From Caulobacteraceae bacterium (lineage in GTDB: Bacteria > Pseudomonadota > Alphaproteobacteria > Caulobacterales > Caulobacteraceae): a DNA stretch of 47,277 nucleotides. The translations under genes were made by a program, and so were the position numbers. Under the pieces are notes generated by a model. The model worked only from the letters and a program-made list of their open reading frames with translations, had not been told where the DNA came from and made no database searches. Of this stretch, positions 1 to 8,895 are shown piece after piece. Within the stretch, counting starts at the first letter, position 1, and each line of letters begins with the position of its first letter. The DNA lies in NCBI GenBank assembly GCA_030446805.1, contig JAUJMO010000001.1:1238416-1285692 (forward strand), in the 5' to 3' direction.

Positions 1-30
1 GCGATCAAGGATCCTACAGTAAGCGTAACG

Positions 31-62
31 GGGCCGCCCTTCGGGGCGGCCCTTCTTTTTTG
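31..62 (+). terminator. Rho-independent terminator of the gene left of the window
   Basis: A perfect 9-bp GC stem (31-39 with 44-52) closed by a TTCG tetraloop is followed by TTCTTTTTT. A reading frame ending RSRILQ-stop precedes it at the window edge (stop about 20-22), so this probably terminates an upstream + strand gene that cannot be identified from six codons. Confidence 0.9.
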
Positions 63-244
63 CCGTAAGCTGTCCGTAATCGCGCCCCTCTCCCGAGAGC
101 TTGCTCTTTCGGGGGGACAGCCGCGCAGCGGCAGGAGGGGCTCTCGCTTCCGCACGCTGGAGCGAAGGCCTCGTCCAAGGCTTCCCTCTGCTGCGTGGCG
201 CTGCCCCTGCTGACACATCCGGCCGGGCGCCCTACACCACGGCC

Positions 245-1942
245 ATGACCTCCAGCGTCGCGCTCTACCTGAACCCCGAAGCCTACGACACGACCGCCCA
301 CCAGCTCATGGGGCGGCATTCGGCGGGTGAAAGCTTCCTCAAGGGCTACCTCGAACACGCCCGCACCGACCGCTTCCTGTTCTGGAACGTGGCCAACCGC
401 CCCCTCCCCGAGTTGGAGGCGTTTGTGGACCGCTTCGGCCTGCGCGGCCGCTCCGTCACCTGGATTGGCGCGCGGGAGCGCCCCCGCCTGCGCGAGGCCG
501 GCTGCGTCCACCTGCCCAGTCCCCAGGTCGCCCGCGAAGCCTGGGCCCGCAACGTCATCGGCCATGACTACAACTACGGCGTGACCGCCATCACCCACAC
601 CACCGCCACCCACGGCATCATGGACGCCATGGCCAACCTGCTGGTGGCGCCCTGCCAGCCTTGGGACGCCCTGATCTGCACCTCCCGCGCGCTTCGGACC
701 AGTGTGGAGACCCAGCTGGAGGCGGTGGCCGACCATTTCAGGGCCAAGCTGGGCGCGACCAGGGAGTTCGCTCCGCCCCAGATCGTCACGATCCCCTTGG
801 GCATCCAGACCGCCGATTTCCGTCATGATCCCGAAGCGCGCCGCCGCCTTCGCGAGGAGAACGGCATCCCCCCCGACGCTCTGGTGGTGCTCTATGTCGG
901 CCGGTTCAGCCTGAACGCCAAGATGAACACGGGCCCCATGGCCATAGCCCTGGAGCGCGCCGCCCAGCGCACGGGTCGTCCGATCCATTGGGTGCTGTCC
1001 GGCTGGTCGCACGACGCCGGTCGCCACGAAGCCTTCCGTGAGGCGACTGTAGCCTTTTGCCCCAGTGTGACCGTCACCTTCCTGGACGGACGCAAGCCTG
1101 AGAATCGGTTCGCGGCCTGGTCCGTCGGAGACATCTTCATCTCCCTGTCCGACAATGTGCAGGAGACCTTCGGCCTGACCCCGGTGGAAGCCATGGCTGC
1201 AGGGCTGCCCAGCGTCATCTCCGACTGGAACGGCTACAAGGACACCGTGCGGCACGAGTTGGACGGCTTCCGCGTCCCCACCTATTCGCCTCGCGCCGGC
1301 TTCGGCCGCGACATCGCCTATCGCCACGCCTATGAGACGGAGAGCTACGAAGCCTATGTCGGCGGGGCCGCGCAATTCGTGGCCGTGGATGTCGAGGAGG
1401 CCGCCCTGGCGCTCAGTCGCCTGATCGAAAATCCGGATCTACGGCGTCAGATGGGCGCTTCGGCTCAGGCGCGTGCGGTCGAAGTCTTCGATTGGCGCAA
1501 CATCATCCCGCAATACGAGGCTCTCTGGGCCGACTCGCACGCGCGCCGTCGGGTCGCGTCCCCGCCGGCGCCCGCCGTGCGCAACCAGGTCGACAACCCG
1601 TGGCGCATGGACCCTTTCCGCTTGTTCGCCAGCTATCCTAGCGAATGGATCACGCCCTCCAGCCTGGTCGCCTTGTCGCCGGGCATGACGCCCGAGCTCG
1701 CGGCCCAGGCGCTCAGCCAGCCTCAGGTTCGCTACGCCTCTCCCCTGCTCCCGACCATGCAGGAGTCGGGCAAGCTCGTTCAGGCGCTCAGCCGCGTTCC
1801 GCAGGTCATGGTGCACCGCCTACTGGAAGGCTTTCCCCCCAACCGCCGCATGTTCATCGAGCGCGGCCTGGTCTGGCTGGCCAAATACGGCGTCATCCAG
1901 ATCTTCTCCCGCAACGCCGCTCCGCCTGGTGAGCCGCAGTAG
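245..1942 (+). CDS. GT4-type glycosyltransferase with C-terminal extension
   Basis: The predicted 565-residue protein is a retaining GT-B glycosyltransferase of family GT4 (Glycos_transf_1). The C-terminal Rossmann half begins near residue 213 (VVLYVGRFS). It contains the E-x7-E signature at Glu307 and Glu315 (QETFGLTPVEAMAAG), which contacts the nucleotide sugar in this family. About 100 residues after the GT domain are not typical of it and may bind a partner or acceptor. The frame is open upstream to 101, but the ATG at 245 opens a plausible N-terminus (MTSSVALYLNPEAYD), while the extra residues look like translated leader. It begins the glycan cluster and converges with the methyltransferase at 1963. 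Donor and acceptor are unknown. Confidence 0.85.
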   Translation: MTSSVALYLNPEAYDTTAHQLMGRHSAGESFLKGYLEHARTDRFLFWNVANRPLPELEAFVDRFGLRGRSVTWIGARERPRLREAGCVHLPSPQVAREAWARNVIGHDYNYGVTAITHTTATHGIMDAMANLLVAPCQPWDALICTSRALRTSVETQLEAVADHFRAKLGATREFAPPQIVTIPLGIQTADFRHDPEARRRLREENGIPPDALVVLYVGRFSLNAKMNTGPMAIALERAAQRTGRPIHWVLSGWSHDAGRHEAFREATVAFCPSVTVTFLDGRKPENRFAAWSVGDIFISLSDNVQETFGLTPVEAMAAGLPSVISDWNGYKDTVRHELDGFRVPTYSPRAGFGRDIAYRHAYETESYEAYVGGAAQFVAVDVEEAALALSRLIENPDLRRQMGASAQARAVEVFDWRNIIPQYEALWADSHARRRVASPPAPAVRNQVDNPWRMDPFRLFASYPSEWITPSSLVALSPGMTPELAAQALSQPQVRYASPLLPTMQESGKLVQALSRVPQVMVHRLLEGFPPNRRMFIERGLVWLAKYGVIQIFSRNAAPPGEPQ

Positions 1943-1962
1943 CCGACCTCTTCGCCGCCAAC

Positions 1963-2571
1963 TCAATCAGAGGTCTTGACGAAGGCGAGCTGGTACAGCT
2001 CCTGCTTGGGAAACAAGGTGAGCTTGCGGATGAAGATGTTCACGAAAGCGTCGATGGCGAGCTTGGGCGAGTCGACGAGATCGCGTTGAGATATGTCGGG
2101 ATTGAACCAGAGATAGTCGTCGCAGATCATCAAACCCCCGACCCGCAGCAAGCGGAAACTGAGCAGCAGGTCTTCCAGGACGTCGGGCGCGACGTGCGAC
2201 CCGTCCACATAGATGAAGTCGGCGACCAGGCCCTCGCCCAGAAGCTTGAGAAGAGCGATCCGGGACAGGCCTCGATGGACCACCACCTTTTTTGCATTCG
2301 GGTTTGACTCGATGTTGCGGGTGAACCGCTCGAACAGGCCTCTCCTTTGTTCCTCGGTGTGCTCCACCGAGCCTTCGAAGGTGTCGATGCAATGCAGCCG
2401 GCTGTCGGGGTGGACCATGAGGTTGTCCAGGATCCAGAGCGAAGCGCGGCCCTCGTAGGAGCCGATCTCGACCACGGTGAGCGGTCTCGCCTGACTCCAG
2501 CGAAGCTGGGTGATGAGCCTGCCCCACTGGCCGATGTTGTCGCTGAACCAATCGCTGGTGAACTCGGCCAC
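1963..2571 (-). CDS. class I SAM-dependent methyltransferase (Methyltransf_24-like)
   Basis: This is a 202-residue soluble protein with the SAM-binding motif I VVEIGSYEGRASLWIL, an acidic strand-2 end (HCIDTFEG), IYVDGSH and the late motif GGLMICDDY. This pattern is typical of small methyltransferases found in glycan clusters. I chose the GTG at 2571 because an AAGGAGG Shine-Dalgarno sequence sits just upstream. A GTG at 2592 would instead overlap the stop of the upstream GT2 gene as GTGA. Either way it is translationally linked to the GT2 gene at 2589-3470. It probably O-methylates a sugar or sugar precursor; this is inferred from context. Confidence 0.8.
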   Translation of the reverse strand: MAEFTSDWFSDNIGQWGRLITQLRWSQARPLTVVEIGSYEGRASLWILDNLMVHPDSRLHCIDTFEGSVEHTEEQRRGLFERFTRNIESNPNAKKVVVHRGLSRIALLKLLGEGLVADFIYVDGSHVAPDVLEDLLLSFRLLRVGGLMICDDYLWFNPDISQRDLVDSPKLAIDAFVNIFIRKLTLFPKQELYQLAFVKTSD

Positions 2572-2588
2572 GCCCCCTCCTTCTTTGA

Positions 2589-3470
2589 TCACGAGCCGGG
2601 CGCCTTGACCTCGAACACTTTGAGGGGGCGAATGGCCATGTCCTCGAGCAACTCTCGATAGGCGGAGATCGGCAGCCGCGCGCCTAGGTCGACCAAGGTG
2701 GATTCGTAATCCTCGCCGCTGAACCGGATCGTCGCGGCCGCCCAGTTCGCGGCGAAGTGCGCCGCGCCCGAAGCGTTGGTCCGATGCCCGACGTAGCAAT
2801 ACAGCCGGGGCTCGTCGAAGGTCGCCACTCTGTGCTGCTGGATCAGGGCGCGCGTCACCGGCGTGTCCTCGCCGCGCGACAGGGGCGGGTACGACGGCAG
2901 CACCGCTCGCTCGCACATCATGGTGTTGTCCCACATGAACCGCTTGGATGCGCCCAGCCAACCCTGCTGCGGCCACCAGATCATCACGCGGTACAGGAAG
3001 CTGGCGCGCGCGCCACTCTGCTGCAGCACGCCGTACTGCAAGGCCAGCCTGAGCGGATCGTGGAGGTCGTCGTCGTCCCAGGTGCAGACATATTCCCCCG
3101 TCGCCTCCGCGACGGACAGATTGCGCAGCTCTCCCAAGCTCAGCCCGGCGGGCGCCTTGACGTACCTGACCTGCTCCGAGGGCAGGCCGACGCTTTGCAG
3201 GACCGCGCTGAAGTCCGTCTCACGACCATCGTCGACGATGACGATCTCGCGATTCGGATAGGTCTGGGCCGCGAACCCCCAGAGCGCCAGCCGGGCCTGC
3301 TCCGGGCGATCGCGCGTGATCATCAGGCATGACAGTCTGGGTCGCCGGCTGGGCGTTCCGGCCGGCCGAGGCCCGGCCTCGACCTCCCGGCCGCCTTCGA
3401 AGACATAGGCGCGCACCGGTCCGCTCAGGAGCGGAGGAAGGGCCTCGGCTGGTGTCGCTGACTGGGACAT
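2589..3470 (-). CDS. GT2-family glycosyltransferase
   Basis: The 293-residue GT-A fold protein has the GT2 start LSCLMITRDRPEQA near residue 47, the nucleotide-binding IVIVDDG near 77-82 and the metal-binding acidic cluster WDDDDLHDP at 131-138. About 45 residues precede the catalytic domain and resemble a linker. The ATG at 3470 has no obvious Shine-Dalgarno sequence. The gene lies immediately upstream of the methyltransferase on the same strand, suggesting glycosyl transfer coupled to methylation of the same glycan. Donor sugar cannot be predicted. Confidence 0.85.
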   Translation of the reverse strand: MSQSATPAEALPPLLSGPVRAYVFEGGREVEAGPRPAGTPSRRPRLSCLMITRDRPEQARLALWGFAAQTYPNREIVIVDDGRETDFSAVLQSVGLPSEQVRYVKAPAGLSLGELRNLSVAEATGEYVCTWDDDDLHDPLRLALQYGVLQQSGARASFLYRVMIWWPQQGWLGASKRFMWDNTMMCERAVLPSYPPLSRGEDTPVTRALIQQHRVATFDEPRLYCYVGHRTNASGAAHFAANWAAATIRFSGEDYESTLVDLGARLPISAYRELLEDMAIRPLKVFEVKAPGS

Positions 3471-3636
3471 GGGGTTGCGGATCGCGCGGCTCCAACGAAA
3501 GGACGCCGCCTCGCCGCCGCCGCGCCGACCTGCTCTTGTCGGCTGTTCCCCTTCAGGTCAACGGGCTCCCGCTTCGCAACCGCCGCTTCGGAGCTGCCCC
3601 GGGGGGCGGCTCCCGCTGGCCGGAAGAGGCGCGGCA

Positions 3637-4515
3637 TCATTGCTGGGCGCTGTACCGGCTCTGGTAGCCGTAGGCTTCGCTCAGTTCGGGCCAGGGCGCC
3701 TCAGCCGAGGTGACGCTCGGCAAACCCCAATCGAGGTCGACGCCGTTCGGCAGGGCCAGGAGGTTCAGGTCCGCGACCGCGGCGCCCTCGCGCGGTCCGC
3801 CCCGAAGCGGATGGCGCAGCACGAAAGGCACCGCGAACCAGAACAAACGATAGCCGGCCTCCAGCAGCACCTTCATGCAGAAACGGGCCGCTTCGTCGGG
3901 CGCCAGGCGAGTTTCCAGGATCCACGACGGTCGCTGATCGCGAACGACGGCCTGGGCGCCCCGGAGCACCTGCGCCTCGAAGCCTTCCGTATCGAGCTTG
4001 ACGAACCGGGTGCGCGAAGGCGCGATCTCGTCCAGGGTGCACATGCGCACGGTCTCGGTCGGGAAGCCCTGATGGTTGCCGACGCTCATCACGCCGTAAT
4101 TCCCCTCGCCGGACAGCGCCTTGGATGGGAAGCGGGTCAGCTGGGATCGGGGTCCGGCTGCGGCCTGGATCACCTCCACATTGTAGAGCCGGTTGTTCAG
4201 AGCATTGGCCGCCAGGACGCCCGACAGCCCGCGGTGCGCTTCCACAGCGACCACGCTCCACCCTGGGAAGCGCGCGGCCACAGGCAGGGCGATGGCGCCG
4301 ATGTTGGCGCCCACGTCGATATAGGCCCCGGGCGCCGGCTCGCGCCCCAGGATCTCGCAGATGAGGTCGAGCTCGGCGCGCGCGAACTCCCCATAGGTGC
4401 GTAAGGACGCGCCGATGACGGTGTCCTTCTCGGGAAAGAGGAAGTCCAACCCGTAAGCACGCGTGATGTCGAGCAAGCGCGCAACCTCCTGATCTTGGTG
4501 GAGGCTGCATAGCAC
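3637..4515 (-). CDS. FkbM-family methyltransferase
   Basis: The 292-residue protein carries the FkbM (Methyltransf_21) SAM-binding motif YIDVGANIGAIALPVA, the strand-2 acidic residue in VVAVEAHRG and the characteristic late motif FVKLDTEGFEAQVLRGA. FkbM-type enzymes generally perform O-methylation on sugars or polyketides. The start is GTG 4515; no better in-frame start is seen. It is followed after 166 bp by the GT2 gene on the same strand and is divergent from the GT4 gene at 4658 across about 140 bp that should hold both promoters. Confidence 0.85.
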   Translation of the reverse strand: MLCSLHQDQEVARLLDITRAYGLDFLFPEKDTVIGASLRTYGEFARAELDLICEILGREPAPGAYIDVGANIGAIALPVAARFPGWSVVAVEAHRGLSGVLAANALNNRLYNVEVIQAAAGPRSQLTRFPSKALSGEGNYGVMSVGNHQGFPTETVRMCTLDEIAPSRTRFVKLDTEGFEAQVLRGAQAVVRDQRPSWILETRLAPDEAARFCMKVLLEAGYRLFWFAVPFVLRHPLRGGPREGAAVADLNLLALPNGVDLDWGLPSVTSAEAPWPELSEAYGYQSRYSAQQ

Positions 4516-4657
4516 GCCGGCGAACGGCGCTCCTCCACCTTGAGCGACGAAGCGCGCACACGCCGCCGAGGGGTGCTAGGAGCGGGGCCGATGCGCGATG
4601 GGTGGTCGGCAGCTATCTCCAGCCCGGATAGGCGCAGCGCGAGAGACTGAATCCCCG

Positions 4658-5887
4658 ATGGCGGCCAACGGCGTTCTTTTCGTCCACAACAACTATCCCG
4701 GCCAGTTCGGCTTCCTCGCCGACGCCCTCCGGGAACGAGGCGTCCCTTGCAGGGCCATCGGCTCGGCGTCTGCGAAGACCACGGGCGTCCCGATCCAGAA
4801 ATACAGCCTGGCTCGCGGCACCACCACCGACATCTTCCCCGCCGCGACCCGCGCCGAGGCCGACCTGATCCGGGCGCACGCGGCCGTGGCCCGCGCCCTG
4901 GCCCACAAGGCGGAAGGCTTCCACCCCGAGCTCATCATCGGCCATCCCGGCTGGGGCGAGACCCTCCTCCTGGAGGACGTCTATCCGGACGCCAAGCAGA
5001 TCCTGCACGGAGAATTCTACTATCATCCGGAGGGGGCGGACGTGGGCTTCGACCCGCAGTTCCCCCGACCCGATCTGAAGGAGCGGCTCCGCATTCGGGC
5101 CAAGAACGCGACCATGGCCCTGGCCTATGTCCAGGCCCGCGCCATCGTCTGCCCCACGCGCTTTCAGGCCTCCCTGTTCCCCCGCTCACTGGCGCCCCTG
5201 ATCCGGGTGATCCACGAAGGCATCAACACCGACGTCATCAGACCCGATCCCCAGGCGACCTTCACCCTGGCGAACGGGCGTGTGCTGGACCGCTCGACTC
5301 CGGTGATCACCTTCATCAACCGCAATTTCGAACCCCTCCGCGGTTTTCAGGTCTTCATGCGCGCTCTGCCGCGCGTCTTGGCGGAGGCGCCGGACGCACA
5401 AGTGGTTCTGATCGGGTCCGACAAAAAAGGGTACGGGTTCGAGCTTCCCGAGGGCGGCACTTGGAAGGCCAAGATGCTGGAGGAGGTCGGGGACCGCCTG
5501 GACCTGAGCCGTGTGCATTTCACGGGCACGGTCCCGCACTCCCGGATGCTGGCCGCGCTGTCGATCTCCGCGGCGCATGTCTATTACACCTACCCCTTTG
5601 TTCTGTCCTGGTCGCTTCTGGAGGCCATGGCCTCCGAGTGCCTCATCATCGGCTCCGACACCGCGCCGCTCCGCGACGCCGTGGAGCCGGGCAAGAACGG
5701 CCTGCTGCTCGATTTCTTCGACGTGGACGCGCTCTCGGACGCACTGATCCAGGCGGTGCGCCGGCCCGGAGATTTCACCCCGCTGCGGCGCGCGGCCCGG
5801 CAGACGGTGATCGAGCGGTACGACCGAGCCCGCCTGTGCCTGCCGGCCTGGCTGGAGCTGATGGACAAGGTTCGCGCCAGCGACTAG
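4658..5887 (+). CDS. GT4-type glycosyltransferase
   Basis: The 409-residue protein starts with a GT-B N-domain (GVLFVHNNYPGQFGFLADAL). Its C-domain contains TFINRNFEPLRG and YYTYPFVLSWSLLEAMAS. The second Glu of the E-x7-E motif is present (LLEAM), but the first position is not Glu. This variant is, as far as I recall, common in one GT4 subgroup. ATG 4658 is preferred over the upstream start at 4598 because the extra residues do not fit the fold. It is followed by a repeat-containing intergenic region and converges with the fused methyltransferase-glycosyltransferase gene. Confidence 0.85.
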   Translation: MAANGVLFVHNNYPGQFGFLADALRERGVPCRAIGSASAKTTGVPIQKYSLARGTTTDIFPAATRAEADLIRAHAAVARALAHKAEGFHPELIIGHPGWGETLLLEDVYPDAKQILHGEFYYHPEGADVGFDPQFPRPDLKERLRIRAKNATMALAYVQARAIVCPTRFQASLFPRSLAPLIRVIHEGINTDVIRPDPQATFTLANGRVLDRSTPVITFINRNFEPLRGFQVFMRALPRVLAEAPDAQVVLIGSDKKGYGFELPEGGTWKAKMLEEVGDRLDLSRVHFTGTVPHSRMLAALSISAAHVYYTYPFVLSWSLLEAMASECLIIGSDTAPLRDAVEPGKNGLLLDFFDVDALSDALIQAVRRPGDFTPLRRAARQTVIERYDRARLCLPAWLELMDKVRASD

Positions 5888-5910
5888 GGCGCTGGCGGCT
5901 TGGTGCAATC

Positions 5911-6045
5911 TCCGCTCTCCCCGGGCGAAAGCCGGCGGCCCAGCCGGAGGTGATATGACTGTGGGCCAGGAGTCCGCCCGCTTGGTCGAGACACTCGGGT
6001 TCCCTGGCCGCAACCTGGACCCCGGCTTTCGCCGGGGAGAGCGGA
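5911..6045. repeat. REP-like long inverted repeat
   Basis: The left arm (5911-5935) and right arm (6022-6045) are reverse complements over 24-25 nt apart from one single-base indel. They enclose about 86 nt, and weaker complementarity continues inward. It lies between convergent genes. The arm carries the core CCGGCTTTCGCCGGGG, which is itself nearly palindromic and resembles dispersed extragenic repeats of GC-rich alphaproteobacteria. Only one copy is visible here. Confidence 0.75.
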
Positions 6046-6095
6046 ACGGAGGAACGACGCCGCCTCCTCGCCCGAGCTCCGCGGCTAAGCTGTCC

Positions 6096-7739
6096 TCAAC
6101 GCCCGGTCCGGGATCGGATCTTGAGCTCGGGGTGGCGCTGGAAAAGGGCTGCGCTGAGCGGCTCCCGCCGCTCCCAGAGCGAGAGCATCCAATCGCGACG
6201 GGCCTGGGCCTGGTGGGCGAACATGCGCTCGCTCCGGACGTACTCCCAAGCATTCCTGGCGAGCCTGGTGCGCAGCGCCTCCTCGCCCAGCAGGCGGCCC
6301 AGCGCCGCCGGCCAATCCTCGAGCGAGCGGGCGATCAGCCCCGTCTCCTCCTCGACAATCGTGTCGGCGTACACGGCGGCGGAGGCCACCGTGGCCAAGC
6401 CGCGCGCGGAGGCTTCGAGATATTTGATGTCGCTTTTGAAGAGCTCGCCGAAGGTCCCTTCCAGGGGCGTGAGCAGGATGTGACATGTGGCCATGGCGTC
6501 GAGGTAGTCGTTGTAGGGCAAGGCGGGCCGGAACACCTTACGATCGGTCGGAAGAGCGTCGAAGAAGGCTCGATCGTTCACGACCAGGAACTCGACCTCC
6601 GGATGGGCTTCGATGCACGGTCGCAGAGCTCCAGCCACCCGGCGGCTGAAGCCTTCCCGGTTCAAGGCGCCGTAGAAGACCCGTAGCGGCTCCCCCGCAC
6701 TGGCTTCAAAGCCGGGGAGCTCCCCCACCGCATTGGGGAAAACGGCCACCTCTGGATTGTAGGCTCGGAAGGCTTCGGCGAGGGCCGGCGTGGAGGTCTG
6801 CACGCCGTGAGCCATGGTCAAAGGCAGCCACTTCGCCTCGATGTCCTCGCCACTGACGGTGGACAGCAGCGCCGGATGGTCGTCCAGGTCCGCGATCACG
6901 ATCCAGCCCTTGGACACGAAACGCCTGATGGACTGGGCGTAACCGGCGTGATCGACGATCTTCAATCTTTGTAGGATGAGGATGCGCGGCTCCGGCGGTG
7001 TCTGCTCCACCGCCACGCTGTGCCGCTGGAAGTCGACCGAGACGTCCGGGAGTGAATTGAGCAGCTGCGCCGGCACCTCCGCACGGGCTTCGAGGAAGCG
7101 GGGCGCCATGGCGGCGAAGACGACGCTCGCCACCCTGGAGGGAGCCGCCTCGGCCCGGGGCTTCTCAGCCACGGCGGTATAGCTGAGGGTGGCGACCCGG
7201 GAGAGAAACGCAGTCCGGTCGAGACCCAGGCTCTGGGCCGCGTCGGCCAAGGGAACGGCCCAGCGCTCGGCCTCTGTCCGGTCAACGACGTCCTTGCGGC
7301 CCCGCGCCTTGAGAGGCTTGAACCCAGCCAGCAGCAAGGCCTTGTGCAAGGATGCATTGGTGAAGGGTCGCTGCTGTGGGCCGTCGAACGGCGGCGATGT
7401 CGGCGGCCAACGCCCCTGCATCAGCGCGGCCAGGCACGTCCAATGGCCCGCATTCAGGACGGAGCAGACAAGCACCCCACCGGGTCGCAGGGCCTCATAG
7501 GCTCTGGCCAAGATGGTGGAAGGATCATCCGCGGCCGCGAGGAGGTGGGCCAACACCACCACATCGAAACCCTCGCCGGTCTGCCCGGGTCGAGTGGACC
7601 AGGTCTCGAGGTCCACAAGCTCGTACTGAGCGTTCGGATTGCGACGGAGATAGGCGTCGCGGAGCCCCGTCGACTCCCCCACTTCGAGAACTCGGGCCGC
7701 GTTGACGGCGATCCAGTTCAAAACCTCCAAGTCAGACAT
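6096..7739 (-). CDS. fused SAM methyltransferase-glycosyltransferase
   Basis: The 547-residue protein has two catalytic halves. Residues about 1-150 form a class I methyltransferase: a motif I variant ARVLEVGESTGLRDAYL, DVVVLAHLLAAADDP and LRPGGVLVCSVLN. Residues from about 250 form a GT4-like GT-B domain (ILILQRLKIVDHAGYA, VFPNAV, LRVFYGALNREG, KYLEASARGLATVAS, EEETGLIA). ATG 7739 is chosen because the upstream in-frame extension to 7793 is low-complexity and Arg-rich. Fusion suggests that sugar transfer and O-methylation, or recognition of a methylated acceptor, occur on one polypeptide. Confidence 0.8.
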   Translation of the reverse strand: MSDLEVLNWIAVNAARVLEVGESTGLRDAYLRRNPNAQYELVDLETWSTRPGQTGEGFDVVVLAHLLAAADDPSTILARAYEALRPGGVLVCSVLNAGHWTCLAALMQGRWPPTSPPFDGPQQRPFTNASLHKALLLAGFKPLKARGRKDVVDRTEAERWAVPLADAAQSLGLDRTAFLSRVATLSYTAVAEKPRAEAAPSRVASVVFAAMAPRFLEARAEVPAQLLNSLPDVSVDFQRHSVAVEQTPPEPRILILQRLKIVDHAGYAQSIRRFVSKGWIVIADLDDHPALLSTVSGEDIEAKWLPLTMAHGVQTSTPALAEAFRAYNPEVAVFPNAVGELPGFEASAGEPLRVFYGALNREGFSRRVAGALRPCIEAHPEVEFLVVNDRAFFDALPTDRKVFRPALPYNDYLDAMATCHILLTPLEGTFGELFKSDIKYLEASARGLATVASAAVYADTIVEEETGLIARSLEDWPAALGRLLGEEALRTRLARNAWEYVRSERMFAHQAQARRDWMLSLWERREPLSAALFQRHPELKIRSRTGR

Positions 7740-7890
7740 GCGAAGCTCCGTCCGGCTCAGGGCCGAGAGCGGCCTCACTGTCCTTGGAGCCAAGCAGACC
7801 GCCCTTTCACGGCCGGGCGGCGCGCTTGGCGTTCATGGCGCCAGGCTCTAGCCTTGGCAAACCGTCGCCGCCTGGGAAAGCTTTGGAAGA

Positions 7891-8880
7891 ATGCCGAAGG
7901 TCAGCGTTTTGATCCCTTCCATCCGGTCGGAATACCTGTCGCAGGCCATCGCGAGCACGCTGGCGCAGACATTCACCGACTTCGAGTGTCTCGTGGCGGA
8001 CAACACCGAAGACGGCGCCTTGGCGCCCATGGTGGCCAGCTACGGGGATCGGCGGATCCGGTATCTGCGCACCGGGGGCCTCAGTCAGGCCGAGAACCTC
8101 GCATTCGTTTGGAGAGCGAGCTCCGCGCCGCTGATCAAATACCTCTTTGACGACGACTTCATGCTCCCGTTCTGCCTGGCGGTGATGGTCCAAGCCATGG
8201 ACAGGCAGCCCTCGGCGACCTTCGCCTTCGTTCAGCGGCACTTCGTCTCGCCCAACGGCGGGCTTCTGAAGTCGCCGGCCGTGCTCAAGAACGGCGTTGC
8301 AAGCCTCTTGGACGCCGCGACCGTGATCCCGCCTCTTGTGGGACGCCGGAACAACTTCATCGGGGAGCCCAGCAATGTGCTCTTTGATCGCACGAAAGTC
8401 CCGGAACCCGAGTTCCTGACCGAGTATCGGGGCTTTCGCCTGCGCTTCATGTTCGATGTGGCGCTCTATCTGAACGCGCTGGCTGTCGGGCCTTGCGTCG
8501 GGATCGGCCAATTCCACACGGCGTTCCGGCAGCACGCCGGCCAGTTCTCGACCATGAGCGTGAACCCCGCTTTTGTCGCCGGGCTGTACGAGTGGGAGCT
8601 GTTGATACGGGGAGAAGTCTCCGCCGGGCGTCTGCCCTTGCCAGCCGCCTTGACCGGCCTTGAGATGATCGCCGGTGACTACGCACGTTTCGTGGATCAC
8701 GCGCCCGAGCTGGGGATATTCCTGGAAGGCCTGCCCACGCTGAAAGCGCGTCTGCAGCAAGGCGACACCGCCGTGCTGGACGACTCCTACCGCGACGCCT
8801 GGCGCCAGGTCGACGCGGCCATCGAGAAGCGGGTCGAGGCTCGAAAGCTCGAACGCACTCGAGCCGTCACCGAGGCTTGA
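7891..8880 (+). CDS. GT2-family glycosyltransferase
   Basis: The 329-residue protein starts exactly at the GT-A fold (MPKVSVLIPSIRSEYLSQAI). It has CLVADNTEDG and the metal-binding cluster FDDDF at 86-90. The C-terminal ~60 residues are helical and charged, possibly for membrane or partner contact. It is divergent from the fused methyltransferase-glycosyltransferase (about 150 bp between starts) and converges with the FkbM gene at 8896. Function is inferred from family and cluster; sugar unknown. Confidence 0.85.
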   Translation: MPKVSVLIPSIRSEYLSQAIASTLAQTFTDFECLVADNTEDGALAPMVASYGDRRIRYLRTGGLSQAENLAFVWRASSAPLIKYLFDDDFMLPFCLAVMVQAMDRQPSATFAFVQRHFVSPNGGLLKSPAVLKNGVASLLDAATVIPPLVGRRNNFIGEPSNVLFDRTKVPEPEFLTEYRGFRLRFMFDVALYLNALAVGPCVGIGQFHTAFRQHAGQFSTMSVNPAFVAGLYEWELLIRGEVSAGRLPLPAALTGLEMIAGDYARFVDHAPELGIFLEGLPTLKARLQQGDTAVLDDSYRDAWRQVDAAIEKRVEARKLERTRAVTEA

Positions 8881-8895
8881 CCGAGAGGGCGCCGG

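Noticed and set aside
14-1375. 453-residue open frame on the - strand at the left edge
   Set aside because: Antisense to the GT4 gene, with no recognisable motif; its high His/Gly/Ala content fits a mirror frame.
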